Assembly (NCBI GenBank): GCA_964466385.1
Contig: CAYXNM010000014.1
Location: 1 to 30,943, forward strand
Direction: 5' to 3'
From: UBA5972 sp964466385
GTDB taxonomy: Bacteria > Pseudomonadota > Alphaproteobacteria > Rhodobacterales > Rhodobacteraceae
Length of the DNA: 30,943 nucleotides
In this document: positions 1 to 8,433 of the stretch, one piece after another
Position numbering within the stretch: position 1 is the first letter of the stretch
How the letters are laid out: the number at the start of each line of letters is the position of its first letter
Position numbers and translations under genes: made by a program
The notes under the pieces: model-generated
Seen by the model: the letters and a program-made list of their open reading frames with translations, nothing else
Database searches by the model: none
What the model was told of the DNA's origin: nothing

Positions 1-171
1 GGCAGGCAGGCGCTGCCCGGTGGTGCCGCCGGACGGGAATGGGGACGGGGTTCGTACCAAAAGGCCGGGGGTTGAACGCGGGCTGCGATCTTCTACTACC
101 CCTCAATCATGGGTTGGTCATTGGGCGTGCTGGTACGCCACGAACCTTGGCGTCCGGCGGCGAAAGCCGGT
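1..171. other. Non-coding stretch at the window edge, downstream of trkH
   Basis: I see no convincing coding frame here. Minus-strand frames entering from the trkH side hit stops within a few codons. Two short inverted repeats are visible. CCGGC (154-158) pairs with GCCGG (166-170), 1 base beyond the trkH stop codon. GGCGT (124-128) pairs with ACGCC (135-139). The first could be the transcription end of trkH on the minus strand, but no T-run follows it. The next gene to the left lies outside the window. Confidence 0.4.
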
Positions 172-1617
172 TCACGCGCGCCAGAAATTCGCCGTAAACA
201 ACACATAGAACGACAGGATTTCCAGCCTGCCCGCCAGCATTCCAAAAACCATCAGCCATTTGGCGGCTTCGGGGAACGCATCCATCGCGCCCATGTCGCC
301 GATTTCAGACCCAAATGCCGGGCCGATATTGGCAACCGAGGTCCACGCCGCTGTCAGCGCCGTTTCGTTGGACAGACCGGTAAAGGATAGAAGAATGGCG
401 ATCACACCCAGCGTGACAAAAAAAGCCGTAAAGAACGACGCGACCGAGTCAACAACCCCCTGGCTGAGGGCCTGCCCCCCCAATCGCGGGCTGGCGACAA
501 GATCGGGATAATGAATGCGCCTGATCTGGGATTTGATGCTCTCAAGAACCACCAGCCAGCGGAAAATCTTGATCGAACACGCCGTGGATCCGGTGCAACC
601 GCCGACAAGCCCGACGATCAACGCCACGATAAGCGGGAAAGCCCCCCATGTGGTGACATCTTCGGATGTGTATCCGGTTCCGGAAAACAGTGTCACCAGG
701 TTGAAAATGGACTCCCTGATGATTGCCTCGAGGTCTTCACCGCTGGTCACCCACCGATAAACGCCCACGGCAATGCAGGAATAGGCAATCCATTTGAGAT
801 AAGCGCGCACCTGAATATCCGCGACCAGCGGACGTGCCGACCCCCCCGCCAGCTGCACGAACCGAATGAGTGGCAGGCTGGCAAGAATCATGAAGGTTGC
901 CGATACGTATTCCAGCGGGCCGGAAAACCGCGAAAACGAGGCGTCACTGGTGGAAAACCCGCCCGTTGAAATGGTCGTGAACGCATGCACGATGGCATCA
1001 AACGCCCCCATTCCAAAGGCAATATAGGCAAGAATACACGCCAGCGTCAGCGCGATATAGGTCCAGAGCAACGAGCGCGCGATATCCAGCGCGCGCGGCA
1101 GGATTTTTCCCAGCGTGTCAAATCCCTCGGTCAGAAAGAACTGCATCCCGCCAACGCGCATGGCCGGAAGGAAAATCATCGCAACGATAACAATCCCCAG
1201 ACCGCCCAGCCATTGCAACAGGCCACGCCACAGCAAGACCCCCTGCGGCAGGTTTTCAAGCCCCGTGAACACCGTCGAACCCGTGGTTGTCATTCCGGAA
1301 ACCGCCTCGAAATAGGCGTTGGCGAAATCGACATGCGGACTGCCCAGCATGAACGGAACAGACCCGAACAGCGGCAGAACGGCCCAGACGGCCGAAGTCA
1401 GAAGAAACGACTGACGCACCGTCAGCCCGGCAGCCCCCGCGCTGCGCGTTGTCAGGGACAGCGCCGCACCGATGAACATGGTCAGAAGGCCGACCAGCCC
1501 GAATACCAGCCCCGATTGCCCGCCCGTCACCCCATCAAGTACGGCCGAGGGCAGCATGAAAGCGCCCAGAACCGCGATCAACCGCCCCAGAATGTGAACG
1601 ACGGGCGCGAAATCCAC
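172..1617 (-). CDS. trkH: TrkH family potassium uptake protein
   Basis: Inner-membrane, K+-translocating subunit of a Trk/Ktr-type uptake system, which normally works with a cytosolic TrkA NAD-binding protein (not in this window). At 481 residues it has the usual TrkH length and is hydrophobic throughout. The four pore-loop repeats with selectivity-filter glycines are visible: TTGST at about 111-115, STGGF at 217-221, GTGYT at 313-317 and IGPAFG at 431-436. The conserved GGCTGSTACSIKIFR segment lies near 339-353. The start is a GTG at 1617 preceded by AAGGGG about 8 bases upstream. The oxidoreductase gene lies upstream on the same strand, 96 bases away, with a long hairpin between them. The family assignment is firm; the cation specificity is inferred from the family. 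Confidence 0.93.
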   Translation of the reverse strand: MDFAPVVHILGRLIAVLGAFMLPSAVLDGVTGGQSGLVFGLVGLLTMFIGAALSLTTRSAGAAGLTVRQSFLLTSAVWAVLPLFGSVPFMLGSPHVDFANAYFEAVSGMTTTGSTVFTGLENLPQGVLLWRGLLQWLGGLGIVIVAMIFLPAMRVGGMQFFLTEGFDTLGKILPRALDIARSLLWTYIALTLACILAYIAFGMGAFDAIVHAFTTISTGGFSTSDASFSRFSGPLEYVSATFMILASLPLIRFVQLAGGSARPLVADIQVRAYLKWIAYSCIAVGVYRWVTSGEDLEAIIRESIFNLVTLFSGTGYTSEDVTTWGAFPLIVALIVGLVGGCTGSTACSIKIFRWLVVLESIKSQIRRIHYPDLVASPRLGGQALSQGVVDSVASFFTAFFVTLGVIAILLSFTGLSNETALTAAWTSVANIGPAFGSEIGDMGAMDAFPEAAKWLMVFGMLAGRLEILSFYVLFTANFWRA

Positions 1618-1635
1618 GCTAAAGGCCCCTTGCTC

Positions 1636-1663
1636 GTGGATCGAACCGTAGGGTTCGAACCAC
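1636..1663. repeat. Long hairpin between oxidoreductase gene and trkH
   Basis: Two 12-base arms (1636-1647 and 1652-1663) are complementary apart from one A-A mismatch and are closed by the loop GTAG. The hairpin sits in the 96-base gap after the oxidoreductase stop and before the trkH GTG, both on the minus strand. No T-run follows on either strand, so a simple intrinsic terminator is not clear. It may instead be a processing or attenuation structure in the trkH leader. Confidence 0.5.
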
Positions 1664-1713
1664 TGGGAACACCGTTGTCATGACCTGCTTGGTTTTTCGC
1701 GTTTCCGGCACGA

Positions 1714-2754
1714 TCAGTCGTCCAGCCTGACCAGTTGTTTTCCAAAATTCTCGCCCTTGAGGAGTTCGATAAAGGCGCGGGGTGCGTTCCTGAGACCGCG
1801 TGTCACGGATTCGCGGTATTTGAGTCTGCCGCTGCCGATATGGCCCGATACCTCTTTCACGAAAGCCGGAAAACGGTCGTAGTGATCCGAAATGATGAAC
1901 CCCCTTACGTGCAGCCGGTTGACCAGAATGGACCGCCAAACCAGTGGCAACAGGTTCGCGCCCTCGTTCGCAGCGGCACCGAGGCCGCCTGAATTGTACC
2001 ACGATATCATGCCGCACACCGGAATTCTGCCGCCAAGGTTCATCAGCGGGATGACCGCCTCCAGTGTTTTTCCGCCGATGTTTTCAAAATAGATGTCCAC
2101 GCCGTCCGGGCAGGCCTGCTGTAATCGCGCGCGCAAGGTACGCGCGTCGTTCGCGTCCTTGTGGTCAACACAGGCATCAAACCCCAGTTCACTGACGGCA
2201 TAATCGCATTTTTCAGCGCCGCCCGCGACCCCGACCACACGCAGCCCGTATATCCTGGCCAACTGCCCCACCACGGACCCGACCGCACCGGTTGCCGCCC
2301 CGACCACAAGCGTTTCGCCCGCCTTGGGGGTCGCATGGTCGTTCAGCCCCACATAGGCCGTGATCCCCGGCATCCCCAGAACCCCCAGGGCCGTGGACAC
2401 GGGGGCAAGCGACGGGTCGAGCTTTCGCATTAAAGCCCCGGTTGAGATAACGTGGCTCTGCCAGCCAAAAGGCCCGGTGACGATCTCTCCCGTCTTGAAA
2501 CCCTTGTGGCGGCTCTGGATGACTTCGCCAACGCCGGCGCCCTCCATCACGCCCCCCAGCGGAACCGGGGCCGCATAGGATTTGCCCGCATCCATCCGCC
2601 CGCGCATGTAAGGGTCCAGCGACAGCCATTGCCCCCGGATCAGGATCTGCCCGTCCTCAAGATCAGGCAGCGGTCCGCTTTCAAGCCCAAAATCGCTGAG
2701 CTGCGGCGCGCCATCGGGCCGGGCGACCAAGACGATCTGCTGTCTCTCACTCAT
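1714..2754 (-). CDS. NADP-dependent oxidoreductase, zinc-independent MDR superfamily (YncB/CurA type)
   Basis: Predicted cytosolic NADPH-dependent reductase of the medium-chain dehydrogenase/reductase superfamily, in the leukotriene-B4 12-hydroxydehydrogenase / CurA / YncB group, which reduces enones and similar double bonds. The chosen ATG at 2754 gives 346 residues, close to the family norm of about 340. It has GGGGGA 6 bases upstream, whereas the ATG at 2760 would lie right against that ribosome site. The substrate-domain signature SLDPYMRGRM lies at about 45-54. The dinucleotide-binding glycine motif GAATGAVGSVVG lies near 152-163. The cysteines of zinc-dependent alcohol dehydrogenases are absent. 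It is transcribed away from the hyf-like operon. The true substrate cannot be read from the sequence. Confidence 0.88.
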   Translation of the reverse strand: MSERQQIVLVARPDGAPQLSDFGLESGPLPDLEDGQILIRGQWLSLDPYMRGRMDAGKSYAAPVPLGGVMEGAGVGEVIQSRHKGFKTGEIVTGPFGWQSHVISTGALMRKLDPSLAPVSTALGVLGMPGITAYVGLNDHATPKAGETLVVGAATGAVGSVVGQLARIYGLRVVGVAGGAEKCDYAVSELGFDACVDHKDANDARTLRARLQQACPDGVDIYFENIGGKTLEAVIPLMNLGGRIPVCGMISWYNSGGLGAAANEGANLLPLVWRSILVNRLHVRGFIISDHYDRFPAFVKEVSGHIGSGRLKYRESVTRGLRNAPRAFIELLKGENFGKQLVRLDD

Positions 2755-2760
2755 TACCAT

Positions 2761-3069
2761 TCCCCCTTCATGCCGGCGGATATTCCGGCCAAAGACGTTT
2801 GAATTCAATCCGATTGTTGGCTTGACGTGGGGATTCCCCCACTTTTCCCGGTTTTCGCTGGTCGGATTTGTTCGCGGGCGGGCGAACATGGGCGCGAAAC
2901 CGGTGGATCCGGTCTGACGGGCACCAGCGTGCGGGATATGCACCCAAAGGTCGCTTGATCCATCCCATTCGCTTTCCGATTGCTGACAGGGAACATCACT
3001 ATTGATAGTTGACAGATCAATAGTCTGGTACTAAACGCCGATAACGATCTCTCAAATTCAGGTCTGCTC
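2761..3069. promoter_or_regulatory. Divergent intergenic region between oxidoreductase and hyf-like operon
   Basis: This 309-base stretch has no credible gene. It should hold the promoters of the leftward oxidoreductase and the rightward regulator-hyf operon. Besides the operator-like palindrome near 3000, it contains GTGGGG (2827-2832) facing CCCCAC (2837-2842), a 6-bp inverted repeat with a 4-base spacer. Short frames through it contain no recognisable domain. Confidence 0.5.
2998..3024 (+). promoter_or_regulatory. Perfect 9-bp inverted repeat enclosing a TTGACA -35 box (candidate operator)
   Basis: ACTATTGAT (2998-3006) is exactly complementary to ATCAATAGT (3016-3024), with a 9-base spacer. 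The spacer contains TTGACA (3009-3014), a perfect sigma-70-type -35 hexamer. The -10 is weak (TAAACG at 3032-3037 gives a 17-base spacing). The site ends 45 bases before the ATG of the helix-turn-helix gene. A dimeric repressor bound to both arms would cover the -35, so autoregulation by the first gene of the operon is a natural guess. The repeat is observed; its use as an operator is inferred. Confidence 0.6.
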
Positions 3070-3360
3070 ATGATCACATCGGCTCAGATGAAGGCGGCGC
3101 GCGCGCTGTTGGGACTCGACCAGAAATCACTTGCGGCACTTGCCGGTATATCCGTTCCGACCATTCAGAGGATGGAATCAAGCCAGGGGCAGGTGCGCGG
3201 CGTCATCGACAGCCTGTCGCGCGTCGTGCAGGCGCTCGACGACGCCGGCGTGGAATTGCTGGGAGAAGATTCAAACGGAGGACGCGGTGTGCGTCTGAAA
3301 TTACCGCAAACCGATGCGACCCAAGGCGCGACCGATTCCAGCGGAGATCTGCTCAAGTGA
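3070..3360 (+). CDS. Small XRE-like helix-turn-helix transcriptional regulator, first gene of hyf-like operon
   Basis: A 96-residue predicted DNA-binding protein. The HTH region spans about residues 6-40 (QMKAARALLGLDQKSLAALA, then GISVPTIQRMESSQG), a Cro/CI-type fold. Next comes the VVQALDDAGVELL segment often seen in short alphaproteobacterial HTH proteins, ending in GVRLKLP. The last 20 or so residues are polar, and their codons also carry the GGAG ribosome site of the next gene. Its stop overlaps the GTG start of hyfB by 4 bases (GTGA), so the two are probably translationally coupled. It is therefore likely the operon's own regulator. The DNA target is unproven, but the palindrome just upstream is the obvious candidate. 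Confidence 0.82.
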   Translation: MITSAQMKAARALLGLDQKSLAALAGISVPTIQRMESSQGQVRGVIDSLSRVVQALDDAGVELLGEDSNGGRGVRLKLPQTDATQGATDSSGDLLK

Positions 3361-5369
3361 CGCCTGTCGAGTTTTCCGCAAGCCTGGCAGCCCTGCTCGT
3401 CCTTCTGGCGCCGATTTCCGTGATCCTGTCAAAACGCGTGGGCACATCCAATGCCGTCTATGGTACAACTGCCGTTGTATCGGGCCTGCTGGCGGTTGGC
3501 GGGCTTTGGGTGCTGTCGGGCCATTCTGCCGCCTCGACCATGTCCCTGCCGATTGGCCTGCCCTGGATCGGTTCGCATTTTCGGCTGGATCCGCTGGCCT
3601 CGTTCTTTCTGGTCGTTGTCGGTCTGGGAGGTGCTGTCATCAGTGCCTATTCGATCGGCTATGGGCGGCACGAGGCTGAACCGGGCCGGGTCTTGCCGTT
3701 CTATCCCTCGTTCATCGGGGCGATGGTCTTTGTCATTCTGGCGGATGACGCCTTCACGTTCCTGTTGTCATGGGAGGTCATGTCGATCCTGTCCTGGGCT
3801 TTGGTGATGACCCACCACCGCAAGGACGAAGTTCGCTCCTCGGCACTGGTCTACCTGACCATGGCGGCTTTTGGCACGATGGCGCTGATACTGGCGTTCG
3901 GGTTGCTGGCGGGAACCGATGGAAACTACATGTTTTTTTCCATGCGCCTGGCGCCGCGTTCGCCGGAGGTCTCCTCGATCATCGTCATTCTGATGCTGCT
4001 AGGTGCCGGGTCCAAGGCCGGGATCGTGCCCCTGCATATCTGGTTGCCCCTGGCGCATCCCGCGGCGCCCAGCCATGTGTCCGCATTGATGAGCGGTATC
4101 ATGACCAAGGTCGCGATCTATGGCTTTATCCGCGTGACTTTCGATCTGGCCGGGCAGTCCGCATGGTGGTTGCCCCAGATCGTGCTGGCGATTGGCGCAG
4201 TGACCGCGGTGATGGGCGTGCTCTATGCGTTGATGCAGCACGATCTGAAGAAACTGCTGGCGTACCATACGGTCGAGAATATCGGAATTATCTTTATCGG
4301 TCTCGGGCTGGCGATGGCGTTCCGGCAGAACTACATGTTCGGGGCCGCGGCGCTGTCCTTGTCCGCCGCCCTCTTTCACATCTTCAACCATTCCATCTTC
4401 AAGAACCTGCTGTTCCTGGGGTCGGGTGCAATTCTGACTGCGACCGGACAGCGCGACATGGAAAAGATGGGCGGCCTCATTCACCGGATGCCTGTCACCT
4501 CGGTGGTCTTTCTGGTGGGATGTGTGGCCATTTCCGCGTTGCCCCCGTTCAATGGTTTCGTGTCGGAATGGCTGACGTTTCAGGCGATCCTGCTCAGCCC
4601 GGACATTCCGCAATGGGGCCTCAAGATAACCATCCCCGCGGTCGGAGGTCTGTTGGCCCTGGCTGCCGCCCTGGCCGCCGCCTGTTTTGTAAAAGTCTAT
4701 GGCGTCGTCTTTCTGGGCCGCGCGCGCAGCGCAGCGACAGGTGCCGCCCGTGAAGTCGATCGATGGTCGCTTGGATCCATGGCCGTTCTGGCCGCATTGT
4801 GTCTGCTGGCGGGGATATTGCCGGGCGTGGTGATCGACATGCTCGCGCCGGTTTCGCAAACCATGACAGGGGCCACCATGCCCGTTCAGGCTGCGGACCC
4901 CTGGATGACCATCACCCCGATAGAAGCCAGCCGAAGCTCTTATAATGGCCTTCTGGTCTTTGTTTTTGTCGGGGTCTCGTCCTTTGGTGCCGCGTGGATT
5001 GTTCACAAGATCGCCTCCGGTGCGTTGCGACGTGCGCCGGCCTGGGATTGTGGTTTTGAGCTTGACGACCCCGCGACCCAGTATTCCGCGGCAAGCTTTG
5101 CCCAGCCAATCCGGCGCACATTCGCATCGATCGTCTTTCGCGCGCGCGAAACCGTTGTCATGCCGCCCCCCGGATCGACGGCCCCGGCGCGTCTTTCCGT
5201 GTCCCTTTGGGATCCGGTGTGGGACGGTTTCTTTGCCCGGATCGGAGCGGCCGTTCACTGGCTTGCTGCGCAGGCCAACCGCCTGCAGTTTCTGTCGATA
5301 CGACAATACCTTAGCGTTGTTTTCGCAACATTGGTTGCGCTGTTGCTGGTGCTGACATTATGGAAATGA
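3357..5369 (+). CDS. hyfB: HyfB/HycC-like antiporter subunit (NuoL/M family) of an Ehr-type complex
   Basis: A 670-residue polytopic inner-membrane protein related to the MrpA/MrpD, NuoL/M and HyfB/HycC family, which form ion channels in complex I and membrane-bound hydrogenases. Conserved charges in the transmembrane core are present: E140 in LLSWEVMSILSW, K220 in GAGSKAGIVPLH, histidines of the following PLAHPAAPSH stretch, and K251 in GIMTKVAIYGF. The C-terminal part (WDCGFELDDP, then YSAASFAQPIRR) is typical of HyfB/HycC. The protein ends in a final membrane helix. The GTG at 3357 overlaps the stop of the regulator gene and has GGAG upstream. It is expected to move protons or Na+ coupled to electron transfer in the peripheral arm. 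The coupled reaction is unknown. Confidence 0.9.
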   Translation: MTPVEFSASLAALLVLLAPISVILSKRVGTSNAVYGTTAVVSGLLAVGGLWVLSGHSAASTMSLPIGLPWIGSHFRLDPLASFFLVVVGLGGAVISAYSIGYGRHEAEPGRVLPFYPSFIGAMVFVILADDAFTFLLSWEVMSILSWALVMTHHRKDEVRSSALVYLTMAAFGTMALILAFGLLAGTDGNYMFFSMRLAPRSPEVSSIIVILMLLGAGSKAGIVPLHIWLPLAHPAAPSHVSALMSGIMTKVAIYGFIRVTFDLAGQSAWWLPQIVLAIGAVTAVMGVLYALMQHDLKKLLAYHTVENIGIIFIGLGLAMAFRQNYMFGAAALSLSAALFHIFNHSIFKNLLFLGSGAILTATGQRDMEKMGGLIHRMPVTSVVFLVGCVAISALPPFNGFVSEWLTFQAILLSPDIPQWGLKITIPAVGGLLALAAALAAACFVKVYGVVFLGRARSAATGAAREVDRWSLGSMAVLAALCLLAGILPGVVIDMLAPVSQTMTGATMPVQAADPWMTITPIEASRSSYNGLLVFVFVGVSSFGAAWIVHKIASGALRRAPAWDCGFELDDPATQYSAASFAQPIRRTFASIVFRARETVVMPPPGSTAPARLSVSLWDPVWDGFFARIGAAVHWLAAQANRLQFLSIRQYLSVVFATLVALLLVLTLWK

Positions 5370-6316
5370 TCGCAAACATACTGGTGCAGGGGCTGCAAAT
5401 GCTGCTGGTCATCGCCGTGGCACCGCTGTTGATCGGTATCATTCACAAATGCCGCGCACGGCTCTTGCGCAAGAAAGGGGCGCCGCTTTGGCAACCTTAT
5501 CTGGATATTCTGCGGCTGATGCGCAAGGAAGTCGTGCTGGCGGAAAATGCTTCGTGGCTTTTTCGCGCGGTACCCTATCTGGTCTTCGCAGCGACCTGGG
5601 TCGCAGCGGCGCTGGTTCCGACCTTCGCAACCGGTCTGCAATTCAGCTGGACGGCCGATCTGATCGCGATCGTTGCGCTCTTGGGCAGCGCGCGGTTCTT
5701 TCTTGCGCTGGCGGGAATGGATGTCGGCACCAGTTTCGGCGGGATCGGCTCGAGCCGCGAAATGTTGATCGCGGCGCTGGCGGAACCGGCAATGTTGCTG
5801 ACCGTCTTCAGCCTGGCGCTGGTGGCAGGTTCAACCCAGCTGTCGACCGTTTCGCAATATATTGCATCCGCGCAGGTGGGGCTGCAGGTGTCGCTTGGTA
5901 TGGCGTTGATTTCGCTCGTGATCGTGGCGTTGGCGGAAAACGCACGCATTCCCGTGGACAACCCGTCGACCCATCTTGAACTGACGATGGTTCACGAAGC
6001 GATGGTGCTGGAATATTCCGGCCGCCATCTTGCGATGATCGAGATCGCCTCGGCGCTGAAGCTTGTGCTTTACCTTTCGCTCATCGCTTCGGTTTTCGTT
6101 CCCTGGGGAATTGCCCAGACAGGGGACGGGGTTTTGGCGCATGCTCTCGCCATCGGGTTATTCTTTGTCAAGCTGACGATCGGGGGCTTTGCGCTGGCGA
6201 CGTTCGAGGTCTCGATTGCCAAGATGAGGGTCTTTCGGGTGCCTGAATTCCTGGGGGCCGCGCTTATGCTGTCGCTGCTGGGTACGTTGTTGTTGTTCGT
6301 GTCGCGGAGCCTGTGA
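5360..6316 (+). CDS. hyfC: HyfC/HycD-like membrane anchor subunit (NuoH family)
   Basis: A 318-residue membrane protein of the NuoH / HycD / HyfC family, which links the cluster-bearing peripheral arm to the ion-pumping membrane arm. Visible family signatures are LRLMRKEVVLAENASWLFRA (about 51-70), a glycine-rich loop FGGIGSSREM (126-135), and the acidic stretch ENARIPVDNPSTHLELTM (193-210) running into VHEAMVLEYSG (to 221). That stretch carries E193, E207, E213 and E218. The length agrees with HycD/HyfC. The ATG at 5360 overlaps hyfB by 10 bases. A second in-frame ATG at 5366 would give the common ATGA overlap and may be the real start. It is co-transcribed with its neighbours. Confidence 0.9.
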   Translation: MEMIANILVQGLQMLLVIAVAPLLIGIIHKCRARLLRKKGAPLWQPYLDILRLMRKEVVLAENASWLFRAVPYLVFAATWVAAALVPTFATGLQFSWTADLIAIVALLGSARFFLALAGMDVGTSFGGIGSSREMLIAALAEPAMLLTVFSLALVAGSTQLSTVSQYIASAQVGLQVSLGMALISLVIVALAENARIPVDNPSTHLELTMVHEAMVLEYSGRHLAMIEIASALKLVLYLSLIASVFVPWGIAQTGDGVLAHALAIGLFFVKLTIGGFALATFEVSIAKMRVFRVPEFLGAALMLSLLGTLLLFVSRSL

Positions 6317-6978
6317 TGAACGGTATTTCTTTTGACATCGCGCATCTTTTAGCCGGCAGTCTGGTTCTCGTCAGCTTCATGATGATCTACCAGACCCGCA
6401 TCTATTCCCTGCTCAACGTGTTCGCGTTTCACGCGGTGATCCTGTCGTTGTCGGTTGCCTGGCAGGCAACGATCCAGCACGCGCCGCATCTGTTCGTAAC
6501 CGCCGGTATTGCGCTGGTCTTCAAAGCCATGGTGATCCCCGGAGCGCTGCACCGCATGATCAGGAAACTGGGCATACACCGCGAGGTCGAGCAGGTTTTC
6601 GGGATCGGCAGCACCATGCTGGTCGGGATGGCGCTGGTGGCCCTTTCGGTCGTTCTGATGCTGAACCTGACGCAAAGCGCCGACAGCTTTGCGCGCGAAG
6701 ATCTTGCCTTTTCGCTGTCGGTCATCCTGCTGGGGCTATTGATGATGGTCACCCGCAAGAATGCGGTCAGCCAGGTTGTCGGGTTCATGTCGCTTGAAAA
6801 CGGCCTGATCCTGGCGGCCGCCGGTGCGCAGGGAATGCCGCTGGTCGTTGAAATCAGCGTGGCGTTTTCGGTGCTCGTCGCCTTCATCGTGATCGGCGTC
6901 TTCCTGTTTCGCATCCGCGAACGGTTTGACAGCGTCGACATTGAAGTGATGAGCAGCTTTCGCGGAGAAAACCAATGA
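6316..6978 (+). CDS. hyfE: HyfE-like membrane subunit (NuoK/MrpC-related)
   Basis: A 220-residue, highly hydrophobic protein matching HyfE of hydrogenase-4, whose C-terminal half resembles NuoK/MrpC. The segment MMVTRKNAVSQVVGFMSLEN, followed by GLILAAA, matches the NuoK-like core with its membrane-embedded glutamate. I prefer the ATG at 6316, which overlaps the hyfC stop by one base (TGATG) and has GGAG 6 bases upstream. A GTG at 6313 is the alternative. The presence of hyfE, together with two large antiporter-like subunits, places the complex with the HyfBCEF membrane-arm type rather than the smaller Hyc type. Confidence 0.88.
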   Translation: MNGISFDIAHLLAGSLVLVSFMMIYQTRIYSLLNVFAFHAVILSLSVAWQATIQHAPHLFVTAGIALVFKAMVIPGALHRMIRKLGIHREVEQVFGIGSTMLVGMALVALSVVLMLNLTQSADSFAREDLAFSLSVILLGLLMMVTRKNAVSQVVGFMSLENGLILAAAGAQGMPLVVEISVAFSVLVAFIVIGVFLFRIRERFDSVDIEVMSSFRGENQ

Positions 6979-8423
6979 ACTTCCCGCTCAGCCCCGTTGA
7001 ACTGGTGGTATTCGTACCGCTGGCCGCCGCTCTCATTCTGTTGATCCTGCCGGGGTACCGGTTGACGTCGCGACTGAACGTGCTGGCCACGCTTGTCACT
7101 TTTCTGGCTGCCGGGTCGATGCTGTTCCTGGACCGCCCCGAGGCCACGGACTTTTTCCTCGTCGATGAACTCAACATCATTTTCATCGTTCTCAACACAT
7201 TCGTCGGTCTGACGGCGGCCTATTTCAGCGCCAGCTATATCGAGCACGAGCTTGCCATCGGTCGTCTTACACCTGTCTACCTCAGGTTCTATCATGCAAT
7301 GTACCAGACGATGATGTTTGGCATGAACCTTGTCCTTGTCACCAACAATATCGGCCTGATGTGGGTCGCGATCGAACTGGCAACGCTGTCGACGGTCCTG
7401 ATGGTGGGCATTTACCGCACGCCCGAAGCGCTGGAGGCTGCCTGGAAATACTTCATTCTTGGAAGTGTCGGGATCGCCATGGCGCTTTTTGGCACGATCC
7501 TGGTCTATCTGGCGGCAGAACCCGTATTGGGCGAGGGCACGGCCGCGATGGTGTTCACCGACCTTTTGCCGAAAGCCGCCGCGTTCGATCCCTCCATTCT
7601 CAACCTTGCATTCGTCTTTCTCTTGCTGGGGTACGGCACAAAGGTCGGGCTGGCCCCGCTGCACGCATGGCTGCCGGATGCCCATGCCGAAGGGCCGACC
7701 CCGATTTCCGCGGTCCTGTCCGGCCTTTTGCTGAATGTCGCTCTTTATGCGGTGTTGCGGTTCAAGATGCTCATGTCCGCCAATCCCGAAACCCTGTCGC
7801 CCGGCCCCCTGATGATCGTAATGGGGCTGCTTTCGCTGATCTTCGCGGCCCTGATGCTGTACCGCCGAAGTGATATCAAACGCCTCTTTGCCTATTCCTC
7901 GATCGAGCATATGGGCATCATCGTGTTTGCATTTGGCGTGGGTGGCCCGTTGGCCAATTTCGCGGGCCTTTTGCACATGGTCATGCACAGCCTGACCAAA
8001 TCCGCCATCTTCTTTTCCGTCGGACACGTTGCCCAAATCAAGGGGACGCAGCGGCTTGACGACATTCGCGGTCTGACGCAAAGCCACCCGACGCTTGGCT
8101 GGGCGCTGGTCATCGGGGTTCTGGCGATCGCCGGCATGCCTCCGTTCGGCGTGTTCATGAGCGAGTTTCTGGTCATCAGTTCCACCTTTGCCGCCAACCC
8201 TTTGCTGGCGCTGATCTTCGTGACCGGCCTTTTGCTGGCGTTCGGCGCCCTGCTGTGGCGTCTGACGGGTTTCGCGTTCGGTGCGCCGACCGGCAGCCTG
8301 AAACCTGCCAAAGCCTCGCTCGTGCCGGTATATGCGCACATGGCGCTTGTCCTGATGGCCGGTCTGTACCTGCCCGGCCCGCTGGTCGCGTGGTTCCAGG
8401 CCGTCGCGCGACTGTTGGGATAG
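6975..8423 (+). CDS. hyfF: HyfF-like second antiporter subunit (NuoN/M family)
   Basis: A 482-residue polytopic membrane protein, the second large antiporter-like subunit. Key residues of the family are intact: E134 (WVAIELATLS), K158 (AAWKYFILGS), K223 and H230 (GYGTKVGLAPLHAWL), H237 (LPDAHAEGP), the IKRLFAYSSIEHMG loop, the later MHSLTKSAIFF lysine, and an acidic residue in PPFGVFMSEFL. These suggest a working ion path rather than a relic. The ATG at 6975 overlaps the hyfE stop as ATGA. Ten bases separate its stop from the next gene. The transported ion (H+ or Na+) cannot be told from the sequence. Confidence 0.9.
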   Translation: MNFPLSPVELVVFVPLAAALILLILPGYRLTSRLNVLATLVTFLAAGSMLFLDRPEATDFFLVDELNIIFIVLNTFVGLTAAYFSASYIEHELAIGRLTPVYLRFYHAMYQTMMFGMNLVLVTNNIGLMWVAIELATLSTVLMVGIYRTPEALEAAWKYFILGSVGIAMALFGTILVYLAAEPVLGEGTAAMVFTDLLPKAAAFDPSILNLAFVFLLLGYGTKVGLAPLHAWLPDAHAEGPTPISAVLSGLLLNVALYAVLRFKMLMSANPETLSPGPLMIVMGLLSLIFAALMLYRRSDIKRLFAYSSIEHMGIIVFAFGVGGPLANFAGLLHMVMHSLTKSAIFFSVGHVAQIKGTQRLDDIRGLTQSHPTLGWALVIGVLAIAGMPPFGVFMSEFLVISSTFAANPLLALIFVTGLLLAFGALLWRLTGFAFGAPTGSLKPAKASLVPVYAHMALVLMAGLYLPGPLVAWFQAVARLLG

Positions 8424-8433
8424 GAGCCAAGCC

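Noticed and set aside
1636..1663. A tRNA T-arm (GGTTCGAACC)
   Set aside because: No acceptor, D or anticodon stem can be found around it, and the bases are explained by a simple hairpin.
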